Notes under the pieces: model-generated | Database searches by the model: none | What the model saw: only the letters and a program-made list of their open reading frames with translations | What the model was told of the DNA's origin: nothing | In this document: one piece after another, positions 45,370-55,414 of the stretch | Layout: each line of letters begins with the position of its first letter | How positions within the stretch are numbered: position 1 is the first letter of the stretch | Program-made: the position numbers and the translations under genes | Source of the DNA: Psylliodes chrysocephalus | Lineage: Eukaryota > Arthropoda > Insecta > Coleoptera > Chrysomelidae | Direction of reading: 5' to 3' | Assembly: GCA_927349885.1 (NCBI GenBank) | Contig: OV651818.1 | Span: forward strand, 77,377,347 to 77,441,346 | DNA length: 64,000 bases

Positions 45370-45571
45370 ATAGTGTCTCCTCCGGACTCGCATCGACAAA
45401 GTCTTGTAAAATATCACAAAAAGAGTTCATCTCCGATTTGAGTTTGTCCGATATCCTTTGGACGTGGTCCTTGCCTTTCGGTTCGGGATGCTTTCGTTTG
45501 CCCTTTTTTGCCTGCAACGGTTTTATTAATTCGCTACAGAAGGCGCATGCAACCGACGATACACTCAATAC
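45368..45571 (-). CDS. THAP gene exon 5 (terminal)
   Basis: On the - strand the acceptor TTTTTTCAG precedes 45571; phase 0. 67 residues: VLSVSSVACAFCSEL, KKGKRKHPEPKGKDH, SEMNSFCDILQDFVD, then ASPEETL and a TAG stop. The Lys-rich run could be a nuclear signal. The stop lies at the edge of an inserted TIR element. Confidence 0.72.
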   Translation of the reverse strand, partial: VLSVSSVACAFCSELIKPLQAKKGKRKHPEPKGKDHVQRISDKLKSEMNSFCDILQDFVDASPEETL

Positions 45572-48500
45572 CTGAAAAAAATGGACAAATAAAGAGAAAT
45601 TATATTTTTAATTTTTTGCTATTATTAAAATTAACAGAGTTGGTTAGAAATTAAGGGAATTATATTATCGCAAGCTGAAAATTTAATGAATTTTCAGTTT
45701 CTTTTCATTTATACTCAGAAAAATATAAACTTTCTTTTCAGAAAAAATATTTTTTTTTAATTTTTATTAAATAGTATTTTGTGCAACAATAGTTGATATA
45801 ATGAAAATCCACTCTTGTTGTACAGTATATTTTTTCTACGACCAACTAACGAAAATCTACTAATTTAAAAAATTATTTTAGGTCATTAAGACAAAATAAC
45901 TAATTTTAATAATTTCTAAAATAAAAATGTTAATTTAGTTAATCCCCAGCCAGAATTCGATACCGGACTTTTCGCGTGGAACGCAGAAGCTCTGTCCACA
46001 GCTACACGGCCGATTTTACAATTATAGTTTTCAATACTTGTAATTAAATTAGTTTTATATAGTTTGATTAATTTTTTTTTTTCAAAATGTGGACCAAATG
46101 AAAAAAATATTTATCGATTCTAAACACAAATAGCTCATTTTAATGTATATTTAATATCAATAATTAAAAAATATACTGACAATTAGTTTGACAGAATTGT
46201 CACTTATTTAAAATTTTAAAAATAATAGCAGTTGGTTCAAAATATTAACTGTGATTGGTGGATTTCATTTTTTGCAGTGTACTCACTACCTAGAATGGAT
46301 ATAAACTATATTCGTTTTATAGTCTGTGCGTAGATATCCATGTGGGTGTAGAAAAAAGTTAAAATAATTATTTTAATGAATATGACCCCCGTTTTCGATG
46401 GAGTTCCCACCCCACTTATTTTTATTAATTTTCGATAATTTTGAGGAATAAAAAGATTATTTTAGCCTTTAAACTTCTTCTGGGGACTAGAAACGTGAAA
46501 ATTTCTAAAACATGAACATTTGTATTAAGGAGGTAGGTTTGGAAGGGCTCTGACCTCTTAAATTGAAAAAAACAATATTTAAAATTATCTGCTTTCCGTT
46601 TTTTTTTTTCACAATTTTTACACATTTTCTACATATTCCAGCTTTCAACCACCCTCATTCGCCCTCAAAATGGTCGGTCTTTTTACCTTCAGATAAAGTT
46701 CCAGTTAACCAACTAATGGATATATTATCCGAGAGTTACTATCTGATAGTGATGGGTCACTTGGAAAAGTTCACGAACAAGTCCGACAAGTAGAAAAGTG
46801 TATTGCGCATGCACGAAATTAAATTATCTAATTTGTATGAATTTCTTACAAATGCAAAATATAATTTAAAAACGAAGAAACGACAAATGATTACTTACTT
46901 TTATATATTTTAACTATGAAGACTAGAGATAAGGAGGCGAATAGGCATACTCGAAATACGGCCCCAAAAAACGAACGCTAATTGAGGTTTCACAATTCAC
47001 CGCATGGGCGCTGGTGTTGCTAGCGCTGTTAAAAATGCATGGCTTCTTAGGGAAATTTTACATAATTTTGTGAAAATAATAAAAATAGACTTGTTTATTG
47101 CTAAATAAAGCAGAAGATACTTTTGTATTTATTTCTAAATAATTCTTGCATGTTTTAATCGATAAATTATTTAATTTTATTTATACAGGGTGTTTCATTG
47201 GGATTATAATTTAACCCTATCTAGAGGTCACCCAGGGGATCACAAAAGACTCATATGGTATGGGTCTTACCGACCTTTATAACAAAGTTTTTTTAATTTG
47301 GTCTATTTCTTCCGTGCTTCATAACTTTTAAATCACTCAGTATTTTTTTGATATTTGGCCTAGATAATCTACACCTATAGGACAATTTATTGACACAATA
47401 AAAAATTTCAAAATCCAGGTCCGGCTTAACAAAAATTATTAAAATTTGACCCACCCTATACAAAAAATTCTTAAAAATTGAATTTTAAATTTGGAAAGAG
47501 CATAAAAAACTGAATATATTTAGGTATCAACCTTTTATTTTTCCGCATGCCGTGAATGTGAATCATTTAAATTTTCTTAAGTACGGATCTGAAATTGTAA
47601 TTTTTATTTGTTTTTTTGAATGTTACTTCAAATTCAATAATTTTATTTCAAAAATTTTCATGAAAAAGTTAAGTAAAATTAATTTTAATGAAGAAAAAAA
47701 GACATTTTTCGCAAAATATACATACCTCAACACAATTGACAGCGACCTCCATCGATTTCCGCTTATCAAAAAAGTCGTTCGGTTTTTTCAAAGTATTCTC
47801 TTTGAGTACGTCAGTTAATTTGGTAAGCTCGTCTTCGATACATTTTGTACATCTCTCTATTACATCGTTATCATCACTGGTCAGACTTAGGAAGAATTCG
47901 AAAAACGAATTGAATACGCTGAAATAGTGGACCACCAGGGCCCCGTGCAACCTAGAAGGCAAAAGACCCTAAAAAATAAACATTAATATAACAAAACATT
48001 CATGAAAATAATCTAGGAAAAAAAACTAACTGGTTTACTAATCATAAATTGCAGAATAAAATTATTTACTATCTGTATCCCAGATAGCACACGACGTCTG
48101 AAAGACGTCATTTTTGTGTCTTGGTTTGGTCTATAAGACGTCTTATACGACGTCTTACAAACGTCTTTCAGTCGGACGGAAACTTGCACGGTTTACATAA
48201 TTCAAATTTAACAAGAAGAATCTAATGAAGTGAAGTTTGACGTTTGACTTAACATTACATTCAAGCCGGACTTCCGATTCGGACACCGTCGTGGCAACAT
48301 TGAAATGGCGGTCTCCGAATCGGGAACCAAGAAGTCCCATACAAATCACAAAATATCTAGTATAAAATAAGTGACCATCTGACTTTAAAAAGTATAGAAA
48401 ATTAAACAAAACATTCAGTGTAATATTTGGAGAAGAATATTGAAATCAAATATCAAGTGCAGTGGAAAAGTGAAAAGATTGAGCCCATATAAAACGAAGA

Positions 48501-51500
48501 AAAGAAGAAGTACATTCAAACCCAAGTCAAAAATTTGTATGGCCCAAGCTCATCGTGGATTATTGATTATGTTCTTGCGTACACGATTATAGCCACCAAA
48601 AGCGACTTTGGGCTATTTTGAGCATTTGTGTTTCTTTCTACTTAAATAATATGGGACAAAAACCAGAGAGGGAAGAATAGTTTCTGTTACCGATGTAGCA
48701 CGTTCCTGGAATACAGGTAATAAATGAATATTTGTTTATATACATAGAACATTAATATCCTGTTTCTTCTAAGAGTAATTAAATTAATTTGAAAGTAAAC
48801 ATTACAATATTGTAACGAATTTAAAAAATTATTTTCATCTCATTAAATATTATCTAAGCACTTTAAAACTGACCGGAAGCATATTTTTGATTTTAACCCT
48901 CTCCTCTTAGAATTAGGTATAAATACAATATCTAGATAAAATAAATATTTTTATAAACATGTAGGTATAATATGAATAAACGATTCCATATCATATTTTT
49001 CGCACTAATGTAAACATTTTCCTCAATAATAAATACGAGGCAGTCTAATTTTTATAATAAGTCTGGTGTTTACTTTCATTTTCGCTACTTCAAAAGCGAT
49101 TGATTTTGTTTATAGAGACAAGATAATATCGTAGATTAAATAAATTATTGGAAATCCTATGGTGTTCTGGTTATACAATTTTATTGATATATGTATGTAT
49201 TATACGAGTATAACAAAATTAACTGCCAACAAAAACTAAATTTTTTTTTCAAATTTAGTAATAAATTCACAAATTCCCATTACGAAATTACGACATTTTT
49301 CTTTAAACCTTAAAATTAGGAATATAATAAATTAAAAAAGTTAATTTCGAAAACCTACATTTTTTGTGCAGTGTTTTTGTTATTCCAGCAGGCAGACATT
49401 GAACGCCTGAATTGGAAGGGTCTAAATTGAACAAAATTTCTCTGGTTATTTTTTTAGTTCTTGTTTACGCGATCTATCGTTTTTAACTACAAATTATTTT
49501 GCTTATGTGGACGATACTACCCACCTATCCCCTATATTCAATATTGCGCCCTTTGGCTTTTGAATAAAAAAAAATTATGGGAATTCAAACATTTCGATTA
49601 CATTAGAAAGGATTGCAATATAGAGCTCTGAAATAAACTCTTGCAATGTAATTATACTAGATATTTACAGAAATGTATCAGTTAATTGATTTATCACCTA
49701 TCCGCATTATACGTGTCATTGCGCAATTGCGGACTTGTAACGAATACATAATAAAATTTTGTTTTAGAAAGCTTTTTGCTACCTCATTAACCTTATGGAA
49801 ATATGCATGGCATGTAACAAGAATTATTCTGAAACAATAGCTCATATTTTGGACATTTCAAATAAACCACCTAATATAAATATTTTGAATGACATTTCAA
49901 ATTTTTTCTGGTTTGTTTTCATCCCTCGTTGTTTCCTGAATTTCCTTCATTGTTTACATTTGTTTCGGGATTTTGAACCCACAAAAATCTCAGTTTATAT
50001 TTGTATTGTGTTCCTATTTGATCAACCAGTTTTTGTTTGCTATTTATTTTACGTATACCTGCTTTCTTTTACCATTTTTTGTCTTCTTTTATAGTTTTTC
50101 AATTTGACCAAGTTTAGTTTACCTACAAAACTAGTCGACAATGATGATAAAAAAGTATGGCAATTCAGGCGGGAAATCATTCGCCTTTTTTATAGTTCCA
50201 CATTATAGAGCTTTTTGTTATGAAATATTTGTTTTCTACTACCGTGCGTAAAGTACATACTTTACGCACTTCGTTGTAATTTTTTTCACTAGTGCGTAAA
50301 GTTAAAAAAACAGTGAAAAGTGAAAAACAGTAACTTTTATATTTCTAATATTAGTGGATAATGTGTACGGTAATAGATAAAAAAAATTGTATACAACTCG
50401 TGTGTAAAGTGCATTTTTTGACTCATGAACATTCACATTCGTCAAAAAGAGTAACTTTACAAAATTACAAGAAAGGTTTTGTACGATATATGGCAACATC
50501 ACGCAATGATGGACTTTCCTAGGACATCACATATTTTTTTGCAGATATGAATACAAAAGGATTCTATGGAAAAATGATTGGCATCAGAATTCTAGATGCT
50601 GACAGCTAAGAATCCGAATGTTTGACAAGGATGACATAGGTCCAGAGGTAATACGGGCCTTTTACAAAGCAGGAAAACCCGGCAGACAAACGATAGTGGG
50701 AAGACTGTCGAGTTCAAACAAATTTATGGCAGTAAAATAAAATAGAAGAAAAGAAATCCCCTAAGATGTTCGGAAAGATGCGATCATGTTTATTTAACTT
50801 ATTAGCTGGAGGAAGATCGATTAAGATATGAAAATATTTGGGCAACTTGGGAAAAACATACATAATATACACGAAATGTCAAATAGGTACCACTGGGCCA
50901 TTCGCACCGCTTTTACTTAGCATCTAAGTGACACTTAAGAAGGCATAACCGTTTGCACCGTTATTAAAGTTCCACTTATCAAGGCGTTAAGAATCACTTT
51001 ACTAAGCCCAGAAATTTTTCAGCTTAAACCATTACTTAACCTTAAAATGTTTAATTTTTATAATTTTGAGTGATGTTGACTGTCATTGTGTCATTGATTT
51101 ATTAAAATTTGTAAAATTGCAATACACAAAATGGAAATAATGGAAGATGATGAGGCTTTGAAAATGCTTGATTTCATTAATATAAGATACCACGAAGAAT
51201 ATAAAATAATATATACAAAAAACGATTACTTTTACACTGCAATTAGAATTGGCCGAAGAAAATTCTTAATTGCCTTGATGAAATTAAAGCAAATTTATAG
51301 TATCCTTATAATAAATATGTAGGTTTCAAACTCAAATATTTTTACAGACAACACAATTATAACCATTTTTATAAAAAGTGTTTTTTTGTGAATCTTTTTT
51401 GTAAAATTAGCATCTTTCAACGTTAGTATGATTTCTATAATTTTTTTAGTATTAACTAATTGAATTAATACTAATTTTACTCTCATTATGGCTGTACTTC

Positions 51501-54255
51501 GTGCTCTATTTTATTACTTCTTAGTTCATCTATTTTTTTTTTAATAGTCCTGTGACACAGGAGAGAGTTTTTTCCAGTGAACTGTATACTTAAAATGGAA
51601 CGCCAATCCCTATTAACAAAAGTAAGCCAAATTGAATTCGCGCATTACGTCCCAACGATACTGGCGAGAATGCGCACAAAGTGCCTTTGCAGGTCCGTTT
51701 CGGCCATTTCATGTACTATTTTTTAAATCAAGAGAAATTAATATCTTTAAAACTCAACAATAAGAAAATCCATTTTAATCTTTAGTTATATTTCTTACCA
51801 CTTGTTTTACCGTATGTAGATGTCAAAAAATAGGAATTAGGAGGAGTTACTTATTTTTAAAACTATGTAATAAAGTATAGATATTTTATCATTGCTTACT
51901 CTAAGAATAACAAAAGTAATATTTGCTTTAAAAATCATTTTTAATGGATAAACCCATATATAAATTTGTTAAAACTTACCTTTGGATAGTCTGTAGGCTT
52001 TTCCAAAAAGGATCGAATGGAGACTGTTAAGCTCATAGAAACAATAGATTTCTTTACACAAATATATCAAAGGGAAGCATAAGAATGTTTAAAGTGACTA
52101 AGCCTAAATACCTTTACTAGCGGCATTAATTTTATTGAGATATATTTACATTTAAATAAAACACTAAGATAAAGTAACTGTAGCTTTATTAGTAAAGTAT
52201 AGTAACATTAAAATTTTCCATAAAAACGACCCCATCTCAAGCAAAATTTTCAGTGATAGGTATAGGTTTTATTTTTGCTTTAATGAATTAACAGAATTCT
52301 TTATCGTTAGTAACAATTTTATAGATGAGAAATATGTCTTTCACATTTGTAATGTTATTTACAAAAATAAGATATTTATAAATGTTTCGGCCGAATCAAA
52401 AATTTGCGGTGGCAGCCAAGCAACTTGGTGGGTAATATTACAATAGACAGATAATTTATTTCAGGTAGACATTTTTTACAATGTACATGATTCGTCAAAA
52501 ATAAAACAATAATATAAACTAGTAATTACAAACAATATTTAAAATTCAAAAAATTTTCTACATAATGAAAATATATATACAGATTCGGAATAAATTTTTC
52601 ATGTGCACAGCGCAAAAGTATTAGGAGTAACAAAAAGAGGAATATTCATATGAAACGAGAATGAGTGTGAAAGCAGATATAGGTGTGGCTATCACATGAC
52701 GTATTTCCAATCATTTCGACAGTGGGATATAGGTGCGCTCCCTTATTATAAAGCTATCGCAGTACCTGCTGTTAAAGGCGCTGCACATGAAACATTTATT
52801 CCGAATCCGTTTATATATTAAACTTTTTGAGCTTAAGTATTCTTAAATAAAATGTTTTACAGTTTTTTATGAAGTACGGAAGTTTACTGTTAATCTAGCA
52901 ACTGACATAATATGACTAGTTACAAAATTATGAAATCTATAATTTGCTTAAATTTATTTGAGTTCTTAAAAACTAAATTTCTAGGACATATACCAAAGCT
53001 AGAGGCAAAATACTGTCTACAAATCGTGGTTGACAAGAATCATATTCAGGAACTTTACCTATTATTATTAGGATCCTCCTTTAAAAAAAATAATTTTGTA
53101 ACCAGTTACAGTATTTGAGGTATAGATTTTAGATTTTTAATTAATTGTTTATTAATATAGATATATTTCAAATTAATTTGTTATTAAGTATTAGGTATTA
53201 TTTAGAATTTTATTATTATTGAATGACTATGACAGGTATTCTATATTATTGTCTTGTTTTAATGGCTCTGATCCATAAATATATTATCGATATCTACATA
53301 TAATTTTGTAGTTAGGTATACATATAAAAAAAAAGTATAATTTAATAAATATATATTTGTCATAGCTTAATTACCTTGGAAGATTAGTAGGTAACATCAA
53401 TGGCTTACGAGGTCCTAAATTAATAGAACAGAAGTAAAAGTTGGAAATGCTTTTGCCAGTTCTCCCACTTTATACACATAAATTGACAGGTTGGCACCGG
53501 ATCTCACGGAACTGGACGCGATACATTGGCGTACAAAATTATTTTATAGATTTTAATAACAATTTCGAGTAAATAGTTTAATAAATTGTGAATAGCTGTT
53601 GAAATTTTGTAAAATTATAATTTGAATATTATAATACATGTTTAATAATTATTTATAATCCATAAGTACATGCGATTGTCCGGTTCCGCCGACAACAATT
53701 TAAAATTACTTATTCTATGAAACGACACTGGCAGGTAAACATTACTGTGAAATTCTCGGAGCCGCCCGACGTGGTTTGACGTTTACCCCCTCTCTACCTA
53801 CCAAAAGACTTTTCAACTTTTACTTTCTCTATAGCTGGCACAGCATGTTTTTTTAAACGCTTCCTAGTTCCTCCTAGAATGAAGTCACTTTCTACGAAAT
53901 GTGCACTACAAACGGCATTTACAGAAGTCAACGTTTCAGCCTTGGGATCTCTTCCTAAAGCCCTCATCCAAGCTGAATACCTATCAGAAGTTAATCTAAA
54001 AAAAACACATGATAACTACATAATTTTTGGTTCTAGGTGCTTCAAAAGGGAAGAATTAGTTGACAATTTGGCTCAGATAGCTAAAATATAACACCCGTAC
54101 CCCCGAACCACGTATTTCTATCCTTTTAAGTATAAAAAAGGGGGTCAAAAACACATGGTTACCCCCTAGTTTGAATAAAAAATAACTAGTCATCCTTACC
54201 TGAAAAATGGAGGCGCCTGACTCTTACACCACAAAACCATACACTTTTTCGTCAT
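45368..54255 (-). CDS. THAP-domain protein gene, five exons (overview)
   Basis: Join on the - strand: 54255-54200, 53995-53802, 52023-51980, 47968-47726 and 45571-45368; 741 nt, 246 residues. All junctions are GT-AG and all phases agree. The THAP zinc finger occupies residues 1-75: C5-x4-C10-x37-C48-x2-H51, with the conserved Trp (W28), the F52 after HF and the AVP box at 70-72. THAP domains bind DNA in the nucleus. The rest (about 76-246) has no domain I recognise: a hydrophobic helix-rich part (FNSFFEFFLSL), a Cys-containing acidic part, and a Lys-rich segment before an acidic tail. Not seen as one gene from single ORFs because every exon is short. The third exon (44 nt) is the least certain. 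Confidence 0.72.
45951..46020 (-). repeat. tRNA-like sequence, probable SINE head
   Basis: On the - strand GTGTAGCTGTGGACAGAGC resembles a box A region, and CCGGTATCGAATTCTGGC a box B with one extra base. The spacing is that of a tRNA, but the anticodon stem is degenerate and the sequence runs on into AT-rich DNA, as in tRNA-derived SINEs. I do not read it as a working tRNA. Confidence 0.45.
47181..47462. mobile_element. ACAGGGTG-type element, probably truncated
   Basis: TATACAGGGTGTTTCATTGG at the left is the common terminus of mariner-like elements in this window. A weak inverted counterpart ACCCACCCTATA occurs at about 47450-47462. No coding sequence. Confidence 0.5.
47726..47968 (-). CDS. 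THAP gene exon 4
   Basis: On the - strand the acceptor TTTTTTAG precedes 47968 and the donor GTATGT follows 47726; phase 0 at both ends. 81 residues beginning GLLPSRLHGALVVHYFSVFN and continuing through SLTSDDNDVIERCTKCIEDE and KKPNDFFDKRKSMEV. Coding-like codon use over its whole length. No domain recognised. Confidence 0.75.
48080..48180. repeat. cluster of GACGTC palindromes
   Basis: CACACGACGTCTGAAAGACG, then AAGACGTCTTATACGACGTC and ACAAACGTCTTTCAG within 100 bp: at least four GACGTC sites and an inverted CTGAAAGACGT / ACGTCTTTCAG pair. Probably the edge of an old transposon. Confidence 0.5.
48181..50893. other. THAP gene intron 3, non-coding part
   Basis: AT-rich sequence with several short ORFs (for example 49795-50094) that show no domain. 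A small inverted GTGCGTAAAGT repeat is present at 50243-50301. Confidence 0.35.
50894..50990. mobile_element. left Harbinger-like terminus
   Basis: TGGGCCATTCGCACCGCTT at 50894-50912 is the exact inverse of 55396-55414. The subterminal wording (TTAAG, GTTTGCACC) also pairs with the right side over about 90 bp. A 63-residue ORF at 51131-51322 (MEIMEDDEALKMLDFINIRY) sits where the Harbinger nuclease of 18277 has its similar start, so a decayed Harbinger end is likely. Confidence 0.55.
51545..51610. repeat. left arm of an inner inverted-repeat pair
   Basis: TGTGACACAGGAGAGAG, then CCAGTGAACTGTATACTTAA and ATGGAACGCCAAT, inverted at 54690-54750 (ATTGGCGTTCCAT, TATACAGTTCAGTGG, CGCCTGTGACA). About 55 bp at about 80 percent identity by eye. 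Confidence 0.6.
51980..52023 (-). CDS. THAP gene exon 3 (44-nt micro-exon)
   Basis: On the - strand the acceptor is TATGAGCTTAACAG and the donor GTAAGT. It reads SIRSFLEKPTDYPK, with the first Val split across the junction, and it connects exon 2 (phase 1) to exon 4 (phase 0) in frame. An alternative reading is a separate first exon starting at an upstream ATG (MSLTVSIRS), also in frame with exon 4. Confidence 0.5.
53802..53995 (-). CDS. THAP gene exon 2: most of the THAP finger
   Basis: On the - strand the acceptor GTTTTTTTTAG precedes 53995 and the donor GTAGGT follows 53802; it enters in phase 2 and leaves in phase 1. LTSDRYSAWMRALGRDPKAE, then SVNAVCSAHFVESDF and KRLKKHAVPAIEK: the THAP Trp, the C-x2-H-F pair and the AVP box. 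The + strand ORF at 53879-54091 is a shadow of this exon. Confidence 0.82.
54200..54255 (-). CDS. THAP gene exon 1: start and first Cys pair
   Basis: ATG at 54255-54253, then MTKKCMVLWCKSQAPPFF and a donor GTAAGG. The first zinc ligands are C5 and C10. The A/C-rich upstream DNA with a palindromic GCGCATGCGC fits a promoter. Confidence 0.8.
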
Positions 54256-54574
54256 TTTAACAAGAGTCTGATTAAATCTGATTACTATTAGGTCTATTAG
54301 GTACAGTGTATCAACCAAAAGCAGGCACTTAACTGTTCTAAAGCTAATTTCAACACAAAAAGAACAAAGCACTAAACAAAAAGTAGCGATTAAATATAAA
54401 TAAACCACACAATTAAATTGAAATTAAAAACTATAAGAAGTAAAGACAGATCATCTAAAAACGTCAAAGATCAAAACGATCAAAACCAAACAAAACGAAT
54501 AACTGTAATAACCTTAAAATCACACTCAAAATTGCAAAAACCAGCTCTGTAAAATCATGAGATCACATCAATAA

Positions 54575-54586
54575 TGCGCATGCGCC
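54575..54586. promoter_or_regulatory. NRF-1/EWG-type promoter motif
   Basis: TGCGCATGCGCC, the palindromic site bound by NRF-1 and its insect relative Erect wing, lies about 320 bp upstream of the THAP start codon in otherwise AT-rich DNA. The link to this gene is inference. Confidence 0.5.
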
Positions 54587-54689
54587 GGAGTATCGTAAAT
54601 GTTAAAAGTACAGTGTTTTCATGAAAATTTCACTACGTTTTTAGCAGCGTTAGAGAACTATTTCTACCACGCGCATCCAACGACATTGG

Positions 54690-54750
54690 CGTTCCATTTA
54701 AATATACAGTTCAGTGGTTTTTTCTCTTCTGCGCCTGTGACAATCATAAC
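54690..54750. repeat. right arm of the inner inverted-repeat pair
   Basis: Inverted partner of 51545-51610: CATTGGCGTTCCATTTAAAT, TATACAGTTCAGTGG and CGCCTGTGACAAT. It lies upstream of the THAP gene start. Confidence 0.6.
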
Positions 54751-54755
54751 TTTTG

Positions 54756-55211
54756 CTGCGTTCAGTGAGACATAACAATCCCAACCGATACCAATTCGCT
54801 TTCGTTCTACGATACGTATTGCTTTATATCGATCCGTATCATTTGGGAGCGTTTCATTTTTGCGCTAGTTTCTGCTTCTATCAAGAAAGATGAGCGGGAA
54901 ACCTCTTAAAATCAACCTAAAACGCCTAAAACCAATCGCTATTTACGATTGCTAGAAGAACAACCTGGTTGTGCATTCATTAATGTGATAAAAATAATAA
55001 AAAAAATACTTAAATTATTGTAAATTGTTGATGAAAACTCCAAGTGGTAAATAAACAAATTCACTTTCAATTGCAAATGCTACGTTTCATTAAATTAGAA
55101 TTATCGTTCGACACAAATTTAATTTTTGTAAATTGAGCGTACCGTTCAGTAAGCTGATCCCGCTACCCCAATCACAGCAAGAATCCTATACACTCATTGA
55201 ACGCAGCTTTC
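54756..55211. mobile_element. 456-bp TIR element
   Basis: GCTGCGTTCAGTGAG at the left and CTCATTGAACGCAGC at the right (14 of 15 matching). No coding sequence inside. It sits next to the right Harbinger-like end. Confidence 0.6.
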
Positions 55212-55319
55212 ATTAAACATTCAAAATAAAATTCAAATTTGACATTATTTCTTCTTTTTCTAGAAAAATCTTGACGTTGCCAAATCAATCCGACACTTAA
55301 TTAATCGTTGCTTTCTAAT

Positions 55320-55414
55320 AGGCTGGTGCGAATTAAACTACGATAAGTAATACTTAAATAATAAGTTTCACTTTACTAAGGGGAAATTTATTCTGAAGCG
55401 GTGCGAATGGCCCA
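55320..55414. mobile_element. right Harbinger-like terminus
   Basis: AAGCGGTGCGAATGGCCCA at 55396-55414, the exact inverse of 50894-50912, with similar subterminal wording (GGTGCGAATTAAAC). Confidence 0.55.

Larger units (their letters stand above)
45572..47725 (-). other. THAP gene intron 4
   Basis: About 2.15 kb. It contains a tRNA-like SINE head (45951-46020) and an ACAGGGTG-type transposon end at 47181. Otherwise AT-rich with no gene seen. Confidence 0.45.

Noticed and set aside
51131..51322. 63-residue ORF as a host gene
   Set aside because: Its start resembles the N-terminus of the Harbinger nuclease and it lies just inside a Harbinger-like terminus; no other support.
53879..54091. 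70-residue + strand ORF
   Set aside because: It is the antisense shadow of THAP exon 2, which has clear domain content on the - strand.
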